DNA of 57,645 nucleotides, taken from positions 1 to 57,645 of the forward strand of contig JAFVTH010000015.1 of assembly GCA_017503285.1 (NCBI GenBank), given 5' to 3'. Each line of letters begins with the position of its first letter. Within the stretch, counting starts at the first letter, position 1. This DNA is from Clostridia bacterium. Lineage in GTDB: Bacteria > Bacillota > Clostridia > Oscillospirales > CAG-272. A model generated the notes under the pieces. It did not search any database. It was given only the letters and a program-made list of their open reading frames with translations, and was not told the DNA's origin. The translations under genes and the position numbers were made by a program. This document shows, piece after piece, positions 33,716 through 45,145 of the stretch.

Positions 33716-34891
33716 TTAGATTAAGCTATCTATAAACTGCTCTGCGCATCTTGCAGAACGGTAGCCACGGTTCAAGGCAAATGCCTCTGCCTTTGTTTCC
33801 AGTTCCGTTTTGTCCATTGTGATGCCGTTGCGCTGAGCAAGCTCGTTAACGATCTCCAAATATAGCTGTTTATTTGGCTTGCCAAACAAAACAGTAAGGC
33901 CAAAGCGCTCCGACAAGGAAAGAGTTTCCTGCACGGTGTCGTTTCTATGAATGTCTGAGCCTTCTCTGTCGCCAAAGCTTTCCTTTACTATATGGCGACG
34001 ATTGCTTGTTGCATAAATAACCGCGTTGCTTGCTCTTGCAGATGCAGAGCCTTCAAGGGTTGCCTTAAGCATGCTAAAGTTATCGTCATTTGTATTAAAG
34101 GAAAGGTCATCAATGAATATAATGAATTTAAGTGGATTTTTGCTGATTTCTCCCATAATTTTAGGGAGCAAAAGAAGCTGGTTTTTTCTAAGCTCTACAA
34201 GACGCAAGCCACTATCGAACAGGTGGTTGACAACTGCCTTTACTGTTGAGGACTTGCCCGTGCCGGCATCGCCATAAAGCAAGATGTTTGCAGCAGGCTT
34301 GCCGGAAAGAAATGCAAGGGTGTTGTCCATAACCTTTTTTCTTTCCTCGTGGTAGCCTATAAAGCTATCAAGGGAAATTTTATCGGCTGATACGATTGGC
34401 AAAATCTCGCCACTATCCCCTACGGAGAACATAGCGTATGAGGCGAAAATGCCATAGCCATACTTGTCTATGCTTGAAAGGCGCTCCTCATATTCTTTTT
34501 TGAAGTTAACGGTTTCTGTTTCAAATTCCGGCAGGGTTGCCTTTGTCCCCATATCAATTTTGAATGAGCTGGCAGTTAAGGAGGCAAGGCTTGAAAGTGC
34601 GCTTAGCTCCTTGTCCACGCTTTTTCTTATGTAAGGACTGACTTCCTGTCCCTTTGAGACGGAAACCACGAATACATTTTCGTCCTCGAAGAGGTATTTT
34701 CGTACACTCCCCGCCAGATTTCCACCATTTTTGTAAATTTCAGACACAAGCTCACCATACTTTTTCAGCTTAGCTTGTGGATTATCTTCCTCACAATAAT
34801 CCATAAAATTTTTGAAGAGCTTTTTGTCAAGAAGCCCTCTAAAAACGCTAAGCAAGCACAGGCTTGTGTATACCTCTGTTACCTTTGACAT
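33716..34891 (-). CDS. DUF815 AAA+ ATPase
   Basis: 391 residues. The second half is an AAA+ module: Walker A LLYGDAGTGKSSTV, Walker B FIIFIDDLSF, sensor-1 YATSNRRH, and the FGDREGSDIHRNDTVQETLSLSERFGL stretch that marks DUF815 proteins. The N-terminal ~190 residues are helical and poorly conserved. Function is unknown. It is embedded in an amino-acid operon, 2 bases before leuB's end and 17 after ilvA's start in map order, so it is co-expressed with leucine and isoleucine genes for no obvious reason. Confidence 0.9.
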   Translation of the reverse strand: MSKVTEVYTSLCLLSVFRGLLDKKLFKNFMDYCEEDNPQAKLKKYGELVSEIYKNGGNLAGSVRKYLFEDENVFVVSVSKGQEVSPYIRKSVDKELSALSSLASLTASSFKIDMGTKATLPEFETETVNFKKEYEERLSSIDKYGYGIFASYAMFSVGDSGEILPIVSADKISLDSFIGYHEERKKVMDNTLAFLSGKPAANILLYGDAGTGKSSTVKAVVNHLFDSGLRLVELRKNQLLLLPKIMGEISKNPLKFIIFIDDLSFNTNDDNFSMLKATLEGSASARASNAVIYATSNRRHIVKESFGDREGSDIHRNDTVQETLSLSERFGLTVLFGKPNKQLYLEIVNELAQRNGITMDKTELETKAEAFALNRGYRSARCAEQFIDSLI

Positions 34892-34893
34892 AC

Positions 34894-35961
34894 TTAAATA
34901 TTCTCTATAATCTTGTCTGTAATTTCTGTTGTTGTAAGATATTCTCCGCCGTGTGCAAGGTCAGCAGTTCTGTATCCTGCTGCCAAAACCTTGTCAACTG
35001 CGTTTACAATCGCGTCACTCTCTGCCTTTAGATCAAAGGAGTAAAGGAGCATCATAGCGCCGGAAAGAATTGTTGCGATTGGGTTTGCGATATTCTTGCC
35101 TGCAATATCAGGTGCAGAGCCGTGAATTGGCTCATAAAGTCCTCTTGATGTGTTACCAAGGGATGCAGACGGAAGCATACCGATAGAGCCTGTAATTTGT
35201 GATGCCTCATCGGAAAGGATATCGCCAAACATATTAGATGTAACTATAACGTCAAATTGCGCAGGGTTGCGAACAAGCTGCATAGCTGCATTGTCAACAA
35301 GCATATCCTTGCATACTACATCCGGGTAGTCCTTTTCCATCTCGTGAACGATTTTTCTCCAAAGACGGGAGCTTTCAAGAACGTTAGCTTTATCAATGCT
35401 AATAAGATTGCCTCTTCTCTTTCTTGCGGTTTCGTATGCAACCTTAGCTATCCTTTCAATTTCCATACGGGAGTAGCACTCTGTGTCGTATGCCTCCTCG
35501 CCATATTGACCCTGTCTCATACCACGCTCGCCAAAGTAAATACCACCTGTAAGCTCACGGACAATCATTATATCAAAGCCATTTTCAACAATGTCCTCTC
35601 TAAGTGGGCATTCTCCCTTAAGAGCCGGGTAAAGCTTTGCAGGACGAAGATTTGTAAAAAGCTCCATTGCGGCACGAATGCCAAGAAGAGCCTTCTCCGG
35701 TCTTTGGTTGCCCGGTAGGGTGTCCCACTTTGGTCCACCAACTGCGCCAAGAAGAACGCTATCTGATGCAAGACAGCCCTTTACAGTTTCCTCCGGAAGC
35801 GGCATACCTGTCGCATCAATTGCTGAGCCACCTATTAAATATGGTGTAAAATTAAACACGTGTCCGTACTTTTTGCCAACAGCCTCTAAAACCCTTGTTG
35901 CGCTATCTACTATTTCCGGACCGATGCCGTCGCCCTTTAGTAATGCTATATTGTAAGTCAT
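34894..35961 (-). CDS. leuB: 3-isopropylmalate dehydrogenase (LeuB)
   Basis: 355 residues. [16 protein letters not shown] start, [11 protein letters not shown], the substrate/metal site [13 protein letters not shown], and [18 protein letters not shown] near the end are all conserved. It oxidatively decarboxylates 3-isopropylmalate with NAD. It sits 15 bases after leuD. Confidence 0.97.
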   Translation of the reverse strand: MTYNIALLKGDGIGPEIVDSATRVLEAVGKKYGHVFNFTPYLIGGSAIDATGMPLPEETVKGCLASDSVLLGAVGGPKWDTLPGNQRPEKALLGIRAAMELFTNLRPAKLYPALKGECPLREDIVENGFDIMIVRELTGGIYFGERGMRQGQYGEEAYDTECYSRMEIERIAKVAYETARKRRGNLISIDKANVLESSRLWRKIVHEMEKDYPDVVCKDMLVDNAAMQLVRNPAQFDVIVTSNMFGDILSDEASQITGSIGMLPSASLGNTSRGLYEPIHGSAPDIAGKNIANPIATILSGAMMLLYSFDLKAESDAIVNAVDKVLAAGYRTADLAHGGEYLTTTEITDKIIENI

Positions 35962-35976
35962 TTTTGTACCCTCTTT

Positions 35977-36471
35977 CTAATTAAGCTCGCCCTTTTTGAT
36001 AGACTCAATAAGTCCACCGTTTTGAATTATTCTTTGAATAAACTCCGGGAAGGGTTGAGTTTTGAAGCTCTTGCCTGTTGTTCGATTGTAAATAATACCA
36101 TTATCAAGGTCTGCCTCTACTGTGTCGCCATCGTTTATGTTGGCAACTGCCTCCGGGCATTCAAGAATAGCAAGACCGATATTTATTGAGTTACGATAGA
36201 AAATTCTTGCAAAGGTGTTTGCAATTACAAGCGAAATACCGCTTGCCTTAATTGCAATTGGTGCGTGCTCTCTTGATGAGCCACATCCAAAGTTGTCCCC
36301 AGCCACCATAATATCTCCTGCCTGTACCTTCTTTGTAAAGTCCTTATCAAGGTCCTCCATACAGTGTGAGGCAAGCTCCTTATGATCACTTGTGTTTAGA
36401 TATCTTGCCGGGATAATAACGTCTGTATCAACGTTGTCGCCATATTTGATAACTTTTCCTGTAAAATTCAT
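35977..36471 (-). CDS. leuD: 3-isopropylmalate dehydratase small subunit (LeuD)
   Basis: 164 residues, the short LeuD form. [15 protein letters not shown] and [21 protein letters not shown] are diagnostic. It partners LeuC, which starts upstream and is separated by 12 bases. Confidence 0.96.
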   Translation of the reverse strand: MNFTGKVIKYGDNVDTDVIIPARYLNTSDHKELASHCMEDLDKDFTKKVQAGDIMVAGDNFGCGSSREHAPIAIKASGISLVIANTFARIFYRNSINIGLAILECPEAVANINDGDTVEADLDNGIIYNRTTGKSFKTQPFPEFIQRIIQNGGLIESIKKGELN

Positions 36472-36483
36472 AATCCTGCCTCC

Positions 36484-37743
36484 TTATATGTTATTTGGGT
36501 CTGCGATTTTGCCTGCGATTGCGCTTGCTGCGGCAACTGCCGGGCTTGCCAAATAAACCTCACTTGTAACGTCGCCCATACGACCCACAAAGTTTCTGTT
36601 TGTTGTAGCAACTGCTCTTTCGCCTGCTGCCAAAATACCCATATAGCCGCCAAGGCATGGACCACAGGTAGGTGTGGAAACGACACAGCCAGCCTCAATA
36701 AATATCTTAACAAGACCGTTTTCAATAGCCTTTAGATAAATATCCTGTGTAGCCGGAATGATAATTGCGCGAACATTTTTTGCAACCTTTTTGCCCTTTA
36801 ATATCATAGCTGCCTCTTCAATGTCCTTATACTGTCCATTGGTACAGGAGCCTATAACAACCTGGTCGATTTTGATATCCGGGATTTCATCAAAGGTTCT
36901 TGTGTTTTCCGGTAAGTGTGGGAATGCAACGGTGGACTTAATTTCTGAAAGGTCAATTTCATAAACCTCATCATATTTTGCGTCCTCGTCTGCCTTATAG
37001 GAAACGATTTCTCTGTCGCTTCTTTCCTTTATATAAGCTATTGTCTGCTCGTCAACCTCGAAAATACCATTCTTCGCGCCAGCCTCAATAGCCATATTGC
37101 AAATAGTAAGACGGTCATAAATTGTAAGAGAGGAAACGCCCTCGCCAACGAACTCCATAGATCTGTAAAGCGCACCGTCAACACCGATTTTGCCGATGAT
37201 ATGAAGGATAACGTCCTTGCCGGAAACGTATTTGTTGAGCTTGCCCTTTAGGACAAATTTAATAGCAGATGGCACCTTGAACCAAGCCTTGCCTGTTGCC
37301 ATGCCACACGCCATATCAGTTGAGCCAACGCCGGTTGAAAACGCGCCAAGCGCACCATAGGTACAGGTATGGGAGTCTGCTCCGATAACAACGTCGCCGG
37401 AAATAACAAGTCCCTTTTCCGGAAGAAGCGCATGCTCAATACCCATACGACCAACGTCGTAGAAGTTTGTAATTTCCTTTTCGTTGCAGAATTCACGGCA
37501 CATTTTACATTGAACTGCCGCCTTTATATCCTTGTTTGGTGCAAAGTGGTCCATAACCATGGTAACCTTTTCCTTGTCGTAAACCTGATCTACACCAATT
37601 TTGTTAAACTCTTTAATAGCAACAGGAGAGGTAATATCGTTACCCAAAACTCTATCCAAATTTACAAGAATGAGCTGTCCTGCCTCAACATGGTCAAGCC
37701 CTGCATGAGCTGCCAGGATTTTTTGAGTCATTGTCATTGACAT
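36484..37743 (-). CDS. leuC: 3-isopropylmalate dehydratase large subunit (LeuC)
   Basis: 419 residues, aconitase family, the Clostridia/archaea LeuC class. [4Fe-4S] cysteines lie in [12 protein letters not shown] and [33 protein letters not shown] is also present. The ATG at 37743 follows GGAAG; in-frame ATGs two and four codons later are less well placed. First gene of leuC-leuD-leuB-DUF815-ilvA-ridA, under a promoter covered by a 36-bp inverted repeat. Confidence 0.96.
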   Translation of the reverse strand: MSMTMTQKILAAHAGLDHVEAGQLILVNLDRVLGNDITSPVAIKEFNKIGVDQVYDKEKVTMVMDHFAPNKDIKAAVQCKMCREFCNEKEITNFYDVGRMGIEHALLPEKGLVISGDVVIGADSHTCTYGALGAFSTGVGSTDMACGMATGKAWFKVPSAIKFVLKGKLNKYVSGKDVILHIIGKIGVDGALYRSMEFVGEGVSSLTIYDRLTICNMAIEAGAKNGIFEVDEQTIAYIKERSDREIVSYKADEDAKYDEVYEIDLSEIKSTVAFPHLPENTRTFDEIPDIKIDQVVIGSCTNGQYKDIEEAAMILKGKKVAKNVRAIIIPATQDIYLKAIENGLVKIFIEAGCVVSTPTCGPCLGGYMGILAAGERAVATTNRNFVGRMGDVTSEVYLASPAVAAASAIAGKIADPNNI

Positions 37744-37773
37744 ATGTATATCTTCCTTTCAAAATGAATTCAA

Positions 37774-37809
37774 ACCAAAATGCACTATTATAGAATAATG
37801 CACTTTGGT
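37774..37809 (-). promoter_or_regulatory. 36-bp inverted repeat over the leuC promoter
   Basis: Arms ACCAAA / TTTGGT, TGCA / TGCA and TATT / AATA are spaced symmetrically about the centre ATAG, with matched single-base gaps. The minus-strand -10 TATAAT lies at the centre; the -35 is weak. This looks like a repressor operator covering the promoter about 35-65 bases before the leuC ATG. Confidence 0.6.
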
Positions 37810-37812
37810 CTG

Positions 37813-37832
37813 CCCACCACCGAGGTGGTGGG
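37813..37832. other. CCCACCACC hairpin upstream of the leuC promoter
   Basis: CCCACCACC and GGTGGTGGG pair with a two-base loop, followed by TGTTTTTTT on the plus strand. It has terminator form only on the plus strand, where no gene runs into it. For the minus-strand ilvD operon there is no T-run, so read-through towards leuC is possible. Confidence 0.55.
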
Positions 37833-37860
37833 TGTTTTTTTATGTGTTTTCTGCTAAGCA

Positions 37861-38164
37861 AAATACTCAGCTTATCAGCCTTAACCTGCTAAAAGTTAGA
37901 AACAAGAAAGACAAGGCGCACCGCAGTGTGAGGGCGTAGACGTACTTAGCGTACGTCAAGGTCGACTCGCGAACCCCCAAAAAAGTTATACTTTTTCGGG
38001 GAACCCCTCAATATGATGAGCAACGCAGTATTTCATCTTTTTGTTAAGGCTTAGAAGCAAGTATTTTTAGGCGCACCGGAGTTGGTTGGGTGCAGACGTA
38101 CATAGTGTACGTCAAAGTCACCAACGAGGAGCAACAACAAAATACGAAGCTTATCAGCCTTAAC
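37861..38164. repeat. Two hairpin-repeat units abutting the ilvD stop codon
   Basis: No gene between 37744 and 38159. A 25-bp direct repeat ending in AGCTTATCAGCCTTAAC (37861-37885, 38140-38164; two mismatches) brackets two units beginning AAGGCGCACCG (near 37913 and 38068). Each has a GACGTAC/GTACGTC hairpin. Outer arms of the second unit pair across 90 bases: GTTAAGGCT...AAGC with GCTT...AGCCTTAAC. Its inner arms GTTGGT/ACCAAC replace GTGTGAG/CTCACAC of the 45684 unit. The first unit also carries the CCCC hairpin module (37971-38007). The last bases overlap the ilvD stop codon. Confidence 0.75.
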
Positions 38165-39821
38165 GATTGATGATGGCGCCTTTATCTGCAGATGACACCA
38201 TCTGCGCATAGCGCTTTAGATAGCCTGTTATATTTTCCTTGCGCTTAATTGGCATTTCTGCCTTACGCTTTTCAAGCTCCTTATCGGAAACCTTAAGCTC
38301 TATTTTATACTCCGGAATATTAATGGAGATAATATCTCCGTCCTTTACGTAAGCGATTGTACCACCGCTAACAGCTTCAGGAGAGACGTGTCCTATAGAT
38401 GCACCTCTTGTTGCACCGGAGAAGCGACCGTCTGTAATAAGAGCAACGTCCTTATCAAGACCCATACCTGCTATTGCAGAGGTTGGAGAAAGCATTTCTC
38501 TCATACCCGGGCCGCCACTTGGACCCTCGTAACGGATAACAACAACGTCACCCTTTACTATTTTACCGGCGTAGATGGCACTAATTGCCTCCTCCTCGCT
38601 TTCGTATACCTTGGCAGGTCCCTCGTGTACAAGCATTTCAGGTGCTACTGCACTTCTCTTTACTACACAGCCGTCCGGAGCAAGGTTGCCCTTCAAGACA
38701 GCGATACCACCTGTTTTGGTAAATGGATTATCAATTGGTCTTATTGTTTCTTTGTCAAGGTTATACGCGTTTTCAATATTTTCGCCAAGAGTTTTTCCTG
38801 TTACAGTCATAACGCTTATGTCAAGAAGATTTAGCTTTGTAAGCTCCTTCAAAACTGCGTATACACCACCAGCCTCGTTAAGGTCCTCCATATATGTTGG
38901 GCCTGCAGGCGCTAAGTGGCAAAGGTTTGGAGTCCTTTCGCTGATTACATTTACATAATCAAGGTCGAACTCAACACCGCACTCGTTAGCGATTGCCGGT
39001 AAGTGCAGCATACTGTTTGTTGAGCAGCCGAGAGCCATATCTGCGGTAATTGCGTTCTTAATAGCAGCCTCGGTCATAATATTTCTTGGTCTTATATTCT
39101 TTCTAACAAGCTCCATAACCTGCATGCCTGCATGCTTTGCAAGCTCAATTCTTGCAGAATAAACCGCAGGGATTGTGCCGTTGCCACGAAGACCCATACC
39201 AAGAACCTCGGTAAGGCAGTTCATAGAGTTTGCTGTATACATACCTGAGCAGGAGCCACAGGTTGGGCAAGCCTTGTTTTCATATTCGCAAAGCTTACAC
39301 TCGTCAATTGTGCCAGCCTTATATGAGCCAACTGCCTCAAACATTGCAGAAAGGCTTCTCTTTTTACCGTCAACTCTACCTGCAAGCATTGGTCCACCAC
39401 TTACAAATACTGTTGGGATATTAAGCCTTGCTGCTGCCATCAAAAGACCCGGCACGTTTTTGTCGCAGTTTGGAATCATAACAAGACCGTCAAAGCCGTG
39501 AGCCATAACCATAGCCTCTGTGGAGTCGGCAATCAAATCTCTTGTAACAAGAGAATATTTCATACCAACGTGGCCCATTGCAATACCGTCACAAACGGCA
39601 ATTGCAGGGAACATAATCGGTGTTCCCCCTGCCATTGCAACGCCAAGCTTAACGGCTTCTGTAATTTTATCAAGGTTCATATGTCCCGGCACGATCTCGT
39701 TGTATGAGCTAACTATACCGATAAGAGGTCTGTCCAGCTCCTCTCTTGTTAAGCCAAGAGCCTTATAAAGAGAACGGTGTGGGGCATTATGAGCACCGTC
39801 AACTATTTTTTCCTTAATCAT
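38160..39821 (-). CDS. ilvD: Dihydroxy-acid dehydratase (IlvD)
   Basis: 553 residues. Fe-S ligands in PNCDKNVPG and [22 protein letters not shown], and the C-terminal [19 protein letters not shown] are intact. It makes the 2-oxo acids of valine and isoleucine. Last gene of leuA-ilvB-ilvN-ilvC-ilvD, 20 bases after ilvC. Its stop codon is the edge of a hairpin repeat that carries a copy of the gene's final bases. Confidence 0.97.
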   Translation of the reverse strand: MIKEKIVDGAHNAPHRSLYKALGLTREELDRPLIGIVSSYNEIVPGHMNLDKITEAVKLGVAMAGGTPIMFPAIAVCDGIAMGHVGMKYSLVTRDLIADSTEAMVMAHGFDGLVMIPNCDKNVPGLLMAAARLNIPTVFVSGGPMLAGRVDGKKRSLSAMFEAVGSYKAGTIDECKLCEYENKACPTCGSCSGMYTANSMNCLTEVLGMGLRGNGTIPAVYSARIELAKHAGMQVMELVRKNIRPRNIMTEAAIKNAITADMALGCSTNSMLHLPAIANECGVEFDLDYVNVISERTPNLCHLAPAGPTYMEDLNEAGGVYAVLKELTKLNLLDISVMTVTGKTLGENIENAYNLDKETIRPIDNPFTKTGGIAVLKGNLAPDGCVVKRSAVAPEMLVHEGPAKVYESEEEAISAIYAGKIVKGDVVVIRYEGPSGGPGMREMLSPTSAIAGMGLDKDVALITDGRFSGATRGASIGHVSPEAVSGGTIAYVKDGDIISINIPEYKIELKVSDKELEKRKAEMPIKRKENITGYLKRYAQMVSSADKGAIINR

Positions 39822-39841
39822 TTTTCTTCTCCTAAAAAGGA

Positions 39842-40885
<1,044 letters not shown>

Positions 40886-41416
40886 TTATCTGATTTTATG
40901 TACACCTGTTTTGGTGTTTTTTGAAAGTAGTGTGCCACTACCTCTTTCAAGAGCAACTATACCTGTACGGCACATTTCGATGATTTCGTAAGGCTTCATA
41001 TACTCAATAAAAGCGTTGATTTTGCTTGGCTCTCCTGTAATTTCGATACACATTTCGCTGGCGGTAAAGTCAATTACCTTGGCTCTGTATACCTCAACTG
41101 CTGAAAGAACATCTGCTCTTGTTTGTGAATTGTTTTTAACCTTAATAAGTGCAAGCTCGCGCTTAACGCTCATATTGTTCTCGATAACCTCAACCTTTTT
41201 AACGTTGATAAGCTTACGAAGCTGATTAATGAGCTGCTCCTTTGCGTAGCCGTCACCACTTAAGCAAATTGTAATTCTTGAATACTCCGGACATTCTGTT
41301 TCGCCAACTGTCAAGGCATCAATATTGAAGCCACGACGAGTAAACATACTTGTTACTCTTGTAAGAACACCGAATTTGTTGTCAACATAAACAGCGATTA
41401 CAAACTTATTATTCAC
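40886..41416 (-). CDS. ilvN: Acetolactate synthase small subunit (IlvN/IlvH)
   Basis: 176 residues: N-terminal ACT domain (VDNKFGVLTRVTSMFTRRGFNIDALTVG) and a C-terminal ACT-like half. It binds valine for feedback control and activates IlvB. Overlaps ilvB by 8 bases. Confidence 0.96.
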   Translation of the reverse strand: MNNKFVIAVYVDNKFGVLTRVTSMFTRRGFNIDALTVGETECPEYSRITICLSGDGYAKEQLINQLRKLINVKKVEVIENNMSVKRELALIKVKNNSQTRADVLSAVEVYRAKVIDFTASEMCIEITGEPSKINAFIEYMKPYEIIEMCRTGIVALERGSGTLLSKNTKTGVHKIR

Positions 41417-43103
41417 TATCCTTACCTCCTATATCAGTAATGATGTCGTCAATTGACCCACCCGGTGGAAGCATAGGAAGAACGAACTCGTCCTTATCTA
41501 CAAGAGTGTCAATCAAAACAGGACCACCGGCTGTAAGTGCCTTCTTGAACGCAGACTCAAACTCCTCAATATTTGTTGCGCGCATACCTATTGCGCCAAA
41601 TGCCTCGGCAAGCTTTACAAAGTCTGTTTTTCTGTCAAGAACGGTTTGTGAAAATCTCTTTTGGAAGAAGAGGTTTTGCCATTGTCTAACCATACCCAAA
41701 ACGCCATTGTTCATAAGAACGATAACTACCGGGATATTGTAGCTAACGGCTGTTGCAAGCTCGTTAAGGTTCATACCAAAGCTACCGTCGCCGGTGATGA
41801 GTATTGTTGGGTCGCCCGTTGCAACCATAGCGCCCATTGCAGCACCTAAGCCAAAGCCCATTGTGCCAAGACCGCCGGATGAAACAAAGCGCCTTGTTGT
41901 ATCAAATTTTGCATATTGTGCAGCCCACATTTGGTGCTGACCAACGTCTGTTGTAATAATTGTTCTTGGAAGCTTGTTTGCATTGATAACATCAAAAATC
42001 ATTTTTGGTGTCATTCTATCCCCTGCCATCTTAGCAGCCTTTTTTGCAATTTCCTCTTCCTTAACCTTTAGCTCCTCAACCTGCTTTTCCCACTCAGGCT
42101 TTTTGCTTGCCTGACATTTTTCTGCAATTCTTAGGAAGGAATCACGAACGTCGGCAATAATGCCAAGGTCAACATTAACATTCTTGTTGATTTCAGCAAA
42201 GTCCGGGTCTAACTGAATAATCTTTGTTTGCTTTGCAAATTTTGCAGTATTTCCTGTTGCTCTATCGCTAAAGCGAACGCCGACACCGATAATAAGGTCT
42301 GCATGCTTTTGAGCAACCGAGGAAGCAAAGTGACCGTGCATGCCCTGCATACCAAGGAACCTATCACAGCCGTCCGGAACGGCGGAAAGACCCATAAAGG
42401 TACAGCCGATGCAAGCGTCTATCTTCTTAGCAAATTCAATAATTTCCTTGCCCATACCAAGGCCGGCAGCACCGCCACCTATGTAGATATACGGTCTTTT
42501 TGACTCGTTAATAAGTGCAACTGCCTCATCAATAGATTCCTCATCTGCCTTAGGCAAAGGAATTTTCTCAACTATCGGCTGTGGCTCGTAGTCGTAAACT
42601 GCAACCTGTACATCCTTCGGAACGTCTACCAATACAGGACCGGGTCTGCCGGATTTTGCAATTTGGAACGCCTCGCGAATGGAGTCTGCCAAATCTTCGA
42701 TTTTGTTAACGAAGTAGTTGTGCTTTGTAATTGGAAGTGTAATACCTGTTATATCAATCTCCTGGAAGCTATCCTTACCGATAAGGGAGCAAGGAACGTT
42801 GCCTGTAATGGCAACCATCGGAATTGAGTCAAGCATTGCTGTTGCAATACCTGTAACAAGGTTTGTAGCTCCTGGACCTGAGGTTGCTATACAAACGCCA
42901 ACCTTGCCTGTTGCTCTTGAATATCCGTCTGCTGCGTGGGCAGCACCCTGCTCATGAGCAGTAAGGATATGGTTAATTCTATCACTATTCTTATAAAGTG
43001 CGTCGTAAATGTTGATTACCTGTCCGCCCGGGTAACCGAAAACATCGGTTGTACCCTGCTCAATCAAGGTGTTTATGATGATTTCTGCGCCTGTCATTTT
43101 CAT
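41409..43103 (-). CDS. ilvB: Acetolactate synthase large subunit (IlvB)
   Basis: 564 residues. ThDP-dependent: catalytic Glu in LTAHEQGAAHAADGYSRATG, FAD/central domain, and the ThDP motif GDGSFGMNLNELATAVSYNIPVVIVLMNN. GGAGAG lies 9 bases before the ATG at 43103. It condenses pyruvate with pyruvate or 2-oxobutanoate. Second gene of the T-box-controlled operon, 15 bases after leuA. Confidence 0.97.
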   Translation of the reverse strand: MKMTGAEIIINTLIEQGTTDVFGYPGGQVINIYDALYKNSDRINHILTAHEQGAAHAADGYSRATGKVGVCIATSGPGATNLVTGIATAMLDSIPMVAITGNVPCSLIGKDSFQEIDITGITLPITKHNYFVNKIEDLADSIREAFQIAKSGRPGPVLVDVPKDVQVAVYDYEPQPIVEKIPLPKADEESIDEAVALINESKRPYIYIGGGAAGLGMGKEIIEFAKKIDACIGCTFMGLSAVPDGCDRFLGMQGMHGHFASSVAQKHADLIIGVGVRFSDRATGNTAKFAKQTKIIQLDPDFAEINKNVNVDLGIIADVRDSFLRIAEKCQASKKPEWEKQVEELKVKEEEIAKKAAKMAGDRMTPKMIFDVINANKLPRTIITTDVGQHQMWAAQYAKFDTTRRFVSSGGLGTMGFGLGAAMGAMVATGDPTILITGDGSFGMNLNELATAVSYNIPVVIVLMNNGVLGMVRQWQNLFFQKRFSQTVLDRKTDFVKLAEAFGAIGMRATNIEEFESAFKKALTAGGPVLIDTLVDKDEFVLPMLPPGGSIDDIITDIGGKDSE

Positions 43104-43118
43104 AGGCTAGCTCTCCTT

Positions 43119-44777
43119 TCATTTTGTAAGCATAATGTTTACTGCGCTAAGAAGAGCCTTGATGGATGAGGTAATAATATCGCTATCAATACCTGTGCCA
43201 TAGTAGGTTTTTCCATTTGCGCTAATGCTTACATATGATGCAGCCTCAGAGGTGGTTTTGCCCTCGAGTGCATGCTGTGTATAATTTTCTAATTGATAAT
43301 CAACACCGGTAGCCTGCTTGATTGCATTGCTAACTGCATCCAAGCGACCGTTGCCCTGTGTTGTTAGCATTGTAATTTTATCGCCGTATTTAATTTCACA
43401 CTCTGCCATACGACCTTCCTCAATCTTAGAGAAAACAGCCTTTTCTACGCTGACAGGAGTATCTATATTAACGAAGTCACGAACGAAAATATCGTAAACC
43501 TCCTTAGGCTGAAGCTCTCTGTGCTCGTGGTCGGAGATGCTCTTGATATGATAACCAAATGCCTCTCTCATTTTCGGTGGTAGAATGTGATTGAACTGTG
43601 TTTCAAGAATATAGCCAATGCCACCCTTACCGGACTGGGAGTTAATACGAATAACATCTGCCTCGTATACTCTGCCAACGTCGGTTGGGTCGATTGGAAG
43701 ATATGGCACATCCCAGACTCGCTCTCTGTCCTGTCTATACCTCATACCCTTTGCAATTGCATCCTGGTGAGAGCCACTAAATGCAGCAAATACAAGCTGA
43801 CCACTATATGGCTGTCTTTCGTAAACATGCATCCTTGTAACCTTTTCATAAACCTCTGTAATTTCAGGAAGGTTGGAAAAGTCAAGCTGTGGGTCAATGC
43901 CCTGTGAATACATATTAAGCGCTAAGGTAATGATGTCTACATTTCCTGTTCTTTCGCCATTTCCAAAGAGGGTGCCCTCTATTCTGTCGCCACCTGCCAA
44001 CAGACCCATTTCGCTATCTGCAACGGCACAGCCACGGTCATTGTGTGGGTGGAGAGAAATAATAAGGCTTTCTCTGTTTTTAAGATTTTTGCACATATAT
44101 TCAACCTGATTTGCGTAAACGTGAGGCATTGAGTGCGACACAGTAACAGGCAGGTTGATAATAACCTTGTTATCGGGGGTTGGCTGCCAAATAGATATAA
44201 CCTCATTACAAATTTCAGCAGCAAATTCAGGCTCGGTACCGGTAAAGCTTTCGGGAGAATATTCAAAGGTGATTTTGCCCTTAGCCTTCGCTTTATACTT
44301 GTTGCAAAGCTCTGCACCGAACTTGGCAATTTCGATAATTTCCTTCTTGCTCTTTTTAAACACCTGCTCTCTTTGAGCAACCGAGGTGGAGTTGTAAAGA
44401 TGGACAACTGCGTGCTTTGCGCCATCAATTGCCTCAAAGGTTTTTGCAATAATATGCTCTCTTGACTGTGTAAGCACCTGAATGGTTACATCGTCCGGAA
44501 TAAGATTTTCCTCAATAAGCTTTCTACAAAACTCATATTCAGTTTCCGAGGCTGCCGGAAAGCCGATTTCGATTTCCTTAAAGCCAACCTTGCAAAGGAG
44601 CTTAAAGAATTCAAGCTTTTCCTCAAGGCTCATTGGAATTATAAGGGCTTGGTTACCGTCTCTAAGGTCAACGCTACACCAAATTGGTGGCTTCTCAATA
44701 GATTCCTTCTTAACCCAGTCCATTGTTACGCCCGATGGGGCGAAAAATTGTTTTGAATACTTTTTACAGTTTTTCAT
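43119..44777 (-). CDS. leuA: 2-isopropylmalate synthase, long LeuA form
   Basis: 552 residues. Of the LeuA class seen in yeast and some bacteria: starts KKYSKQFFAPSGVTMDWVKKESIEKPPIWCSVDLRDGNQALI with the metal-binding Asp, HPHNDRGCAVADSEMGLLAGGDRIEGTLFGNGERTGN, and a C-terminal regulatory domain (about 430-552) for leucine feedback. ATG 44777 follows GGAAGG; an in-frame extension would run back into the T-box. First gene of leuA-ilvBNCD. Confidence 0.96.
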   Translation of the reverse strand: MKNCKKYSKQFFAPSGVTMDWVKKESIEKPPIWCSVDLRDGNQALIIPMSLEEKLEFFKLLCKVGFKEIEIGFPAASETEYEFCRKLIEENLIPDDVTIQVLTQSREHIIAKTFEAIDGAKHAVVHLYNSTSVAQREQVFKKSKKEIIEIAKFGAELCNKYKAKAKGKITFEYSPESFTGTEPEFAAEICNEVISIWQPTPDNKVIINLPVTVSHSMPHVYANQVEYMCKNLKNRESLIISLHPHNDRGCAVADSEMGLLAGGDRIEGTLFGNGERTGNVDIITLALNMYSQGIDPQLDFSNLPEITEVYEKVTRMHVYERQPYSGQLVFAAFSGSHQDAIAKGMRYRQDRERVWDVPYLPIDPTDVGRVYEADVIRINSQSGKGGIGYILETQFNHILPPKMREAFGYHIKSISDHEHRELQPKEVYDIFVRDFVNIDTPVSVEKAVFSKIEEGRMAECEIKYGDKITMLTTQGNGRLDAVSNAIKQATGVDYQLENYTQHALEGKTTSEAASYVSISANGKTYYGTGIDSDIITSSIKALLSAVNIMLTK

Positions 44778-44837
44778 AGTCCTTCCTTTCTGTGCGACAC
44801 CTAAGAGTAAAATAAAAATTGTCCCTCTTATGCGCAC

Positions 44838-45062
44838 TTCAAAATAAATCGCATAAAAGAGACGAAGCTTTCTCCGCGGTACCACTCTTTTTGACTAATA
44901 GTCCACTCTGGCTGTCTATCAACAGCGCCATCTCTGTAACGGGAGAAGCCCGACTAAGCCTACCGGTTTCCTTTCGGTTAGCAACTCAGGGATGAGACAA
45001 CCCTCCATCGGCTACTGTCTTGCACCACCCGACAGCTCTCTAAAAGCCCCCAAAAGGTATAG
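44838..45062 (-). promoter_or_regulatory. T-box leader with leucine specifier
   Basis: On the minus strand, AGTGGTACCGCGG (44874-44886) is the T-box bulge sequence that binds the uncharged tRNA acceptor end. Upstream, AGAGAGCTGTC...GGTGGTGC...GACAG and ATCCCTGAGTTG match stem I. The codon in specifier position is CTC (44994-44996), a Leu codon. Downstream AAAAGAG and CTCTTTT can form the competing terminator. Uncharged tRNA-Leu would let transcription enter leuA-ilvBNCD. The 44778-45768 gap holds this leader, its promoter, a palindrome, a terminator and the 140-bp repeats. Confidence 0.88.
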
Positions 45063-45091
45063 TTCCCTTCAAAGTTTTATATATATTGTAT

Positions 45092-45120
45092 ATTTTATAG
45101 TATGTTTGTCTATTTGTCAA
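45092..45120 (-). promoter_or_regulatory. Promoter of the T-box leader and leuA operon
   Basis: Minus strand TTGACA (45115-45120), 17 bases, TAAAAT (45092-45097). Confidence 0.8.
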
Positions 45121-45145
45121 TAGTTTTTTGCAAATTTATTAAAAA

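Noticed and set aside
37813-37832. Terminator of the ilvD operon
   Set aside because: The T-run is on the plus-strand side only, whereas ilvD reads on the minus strand.
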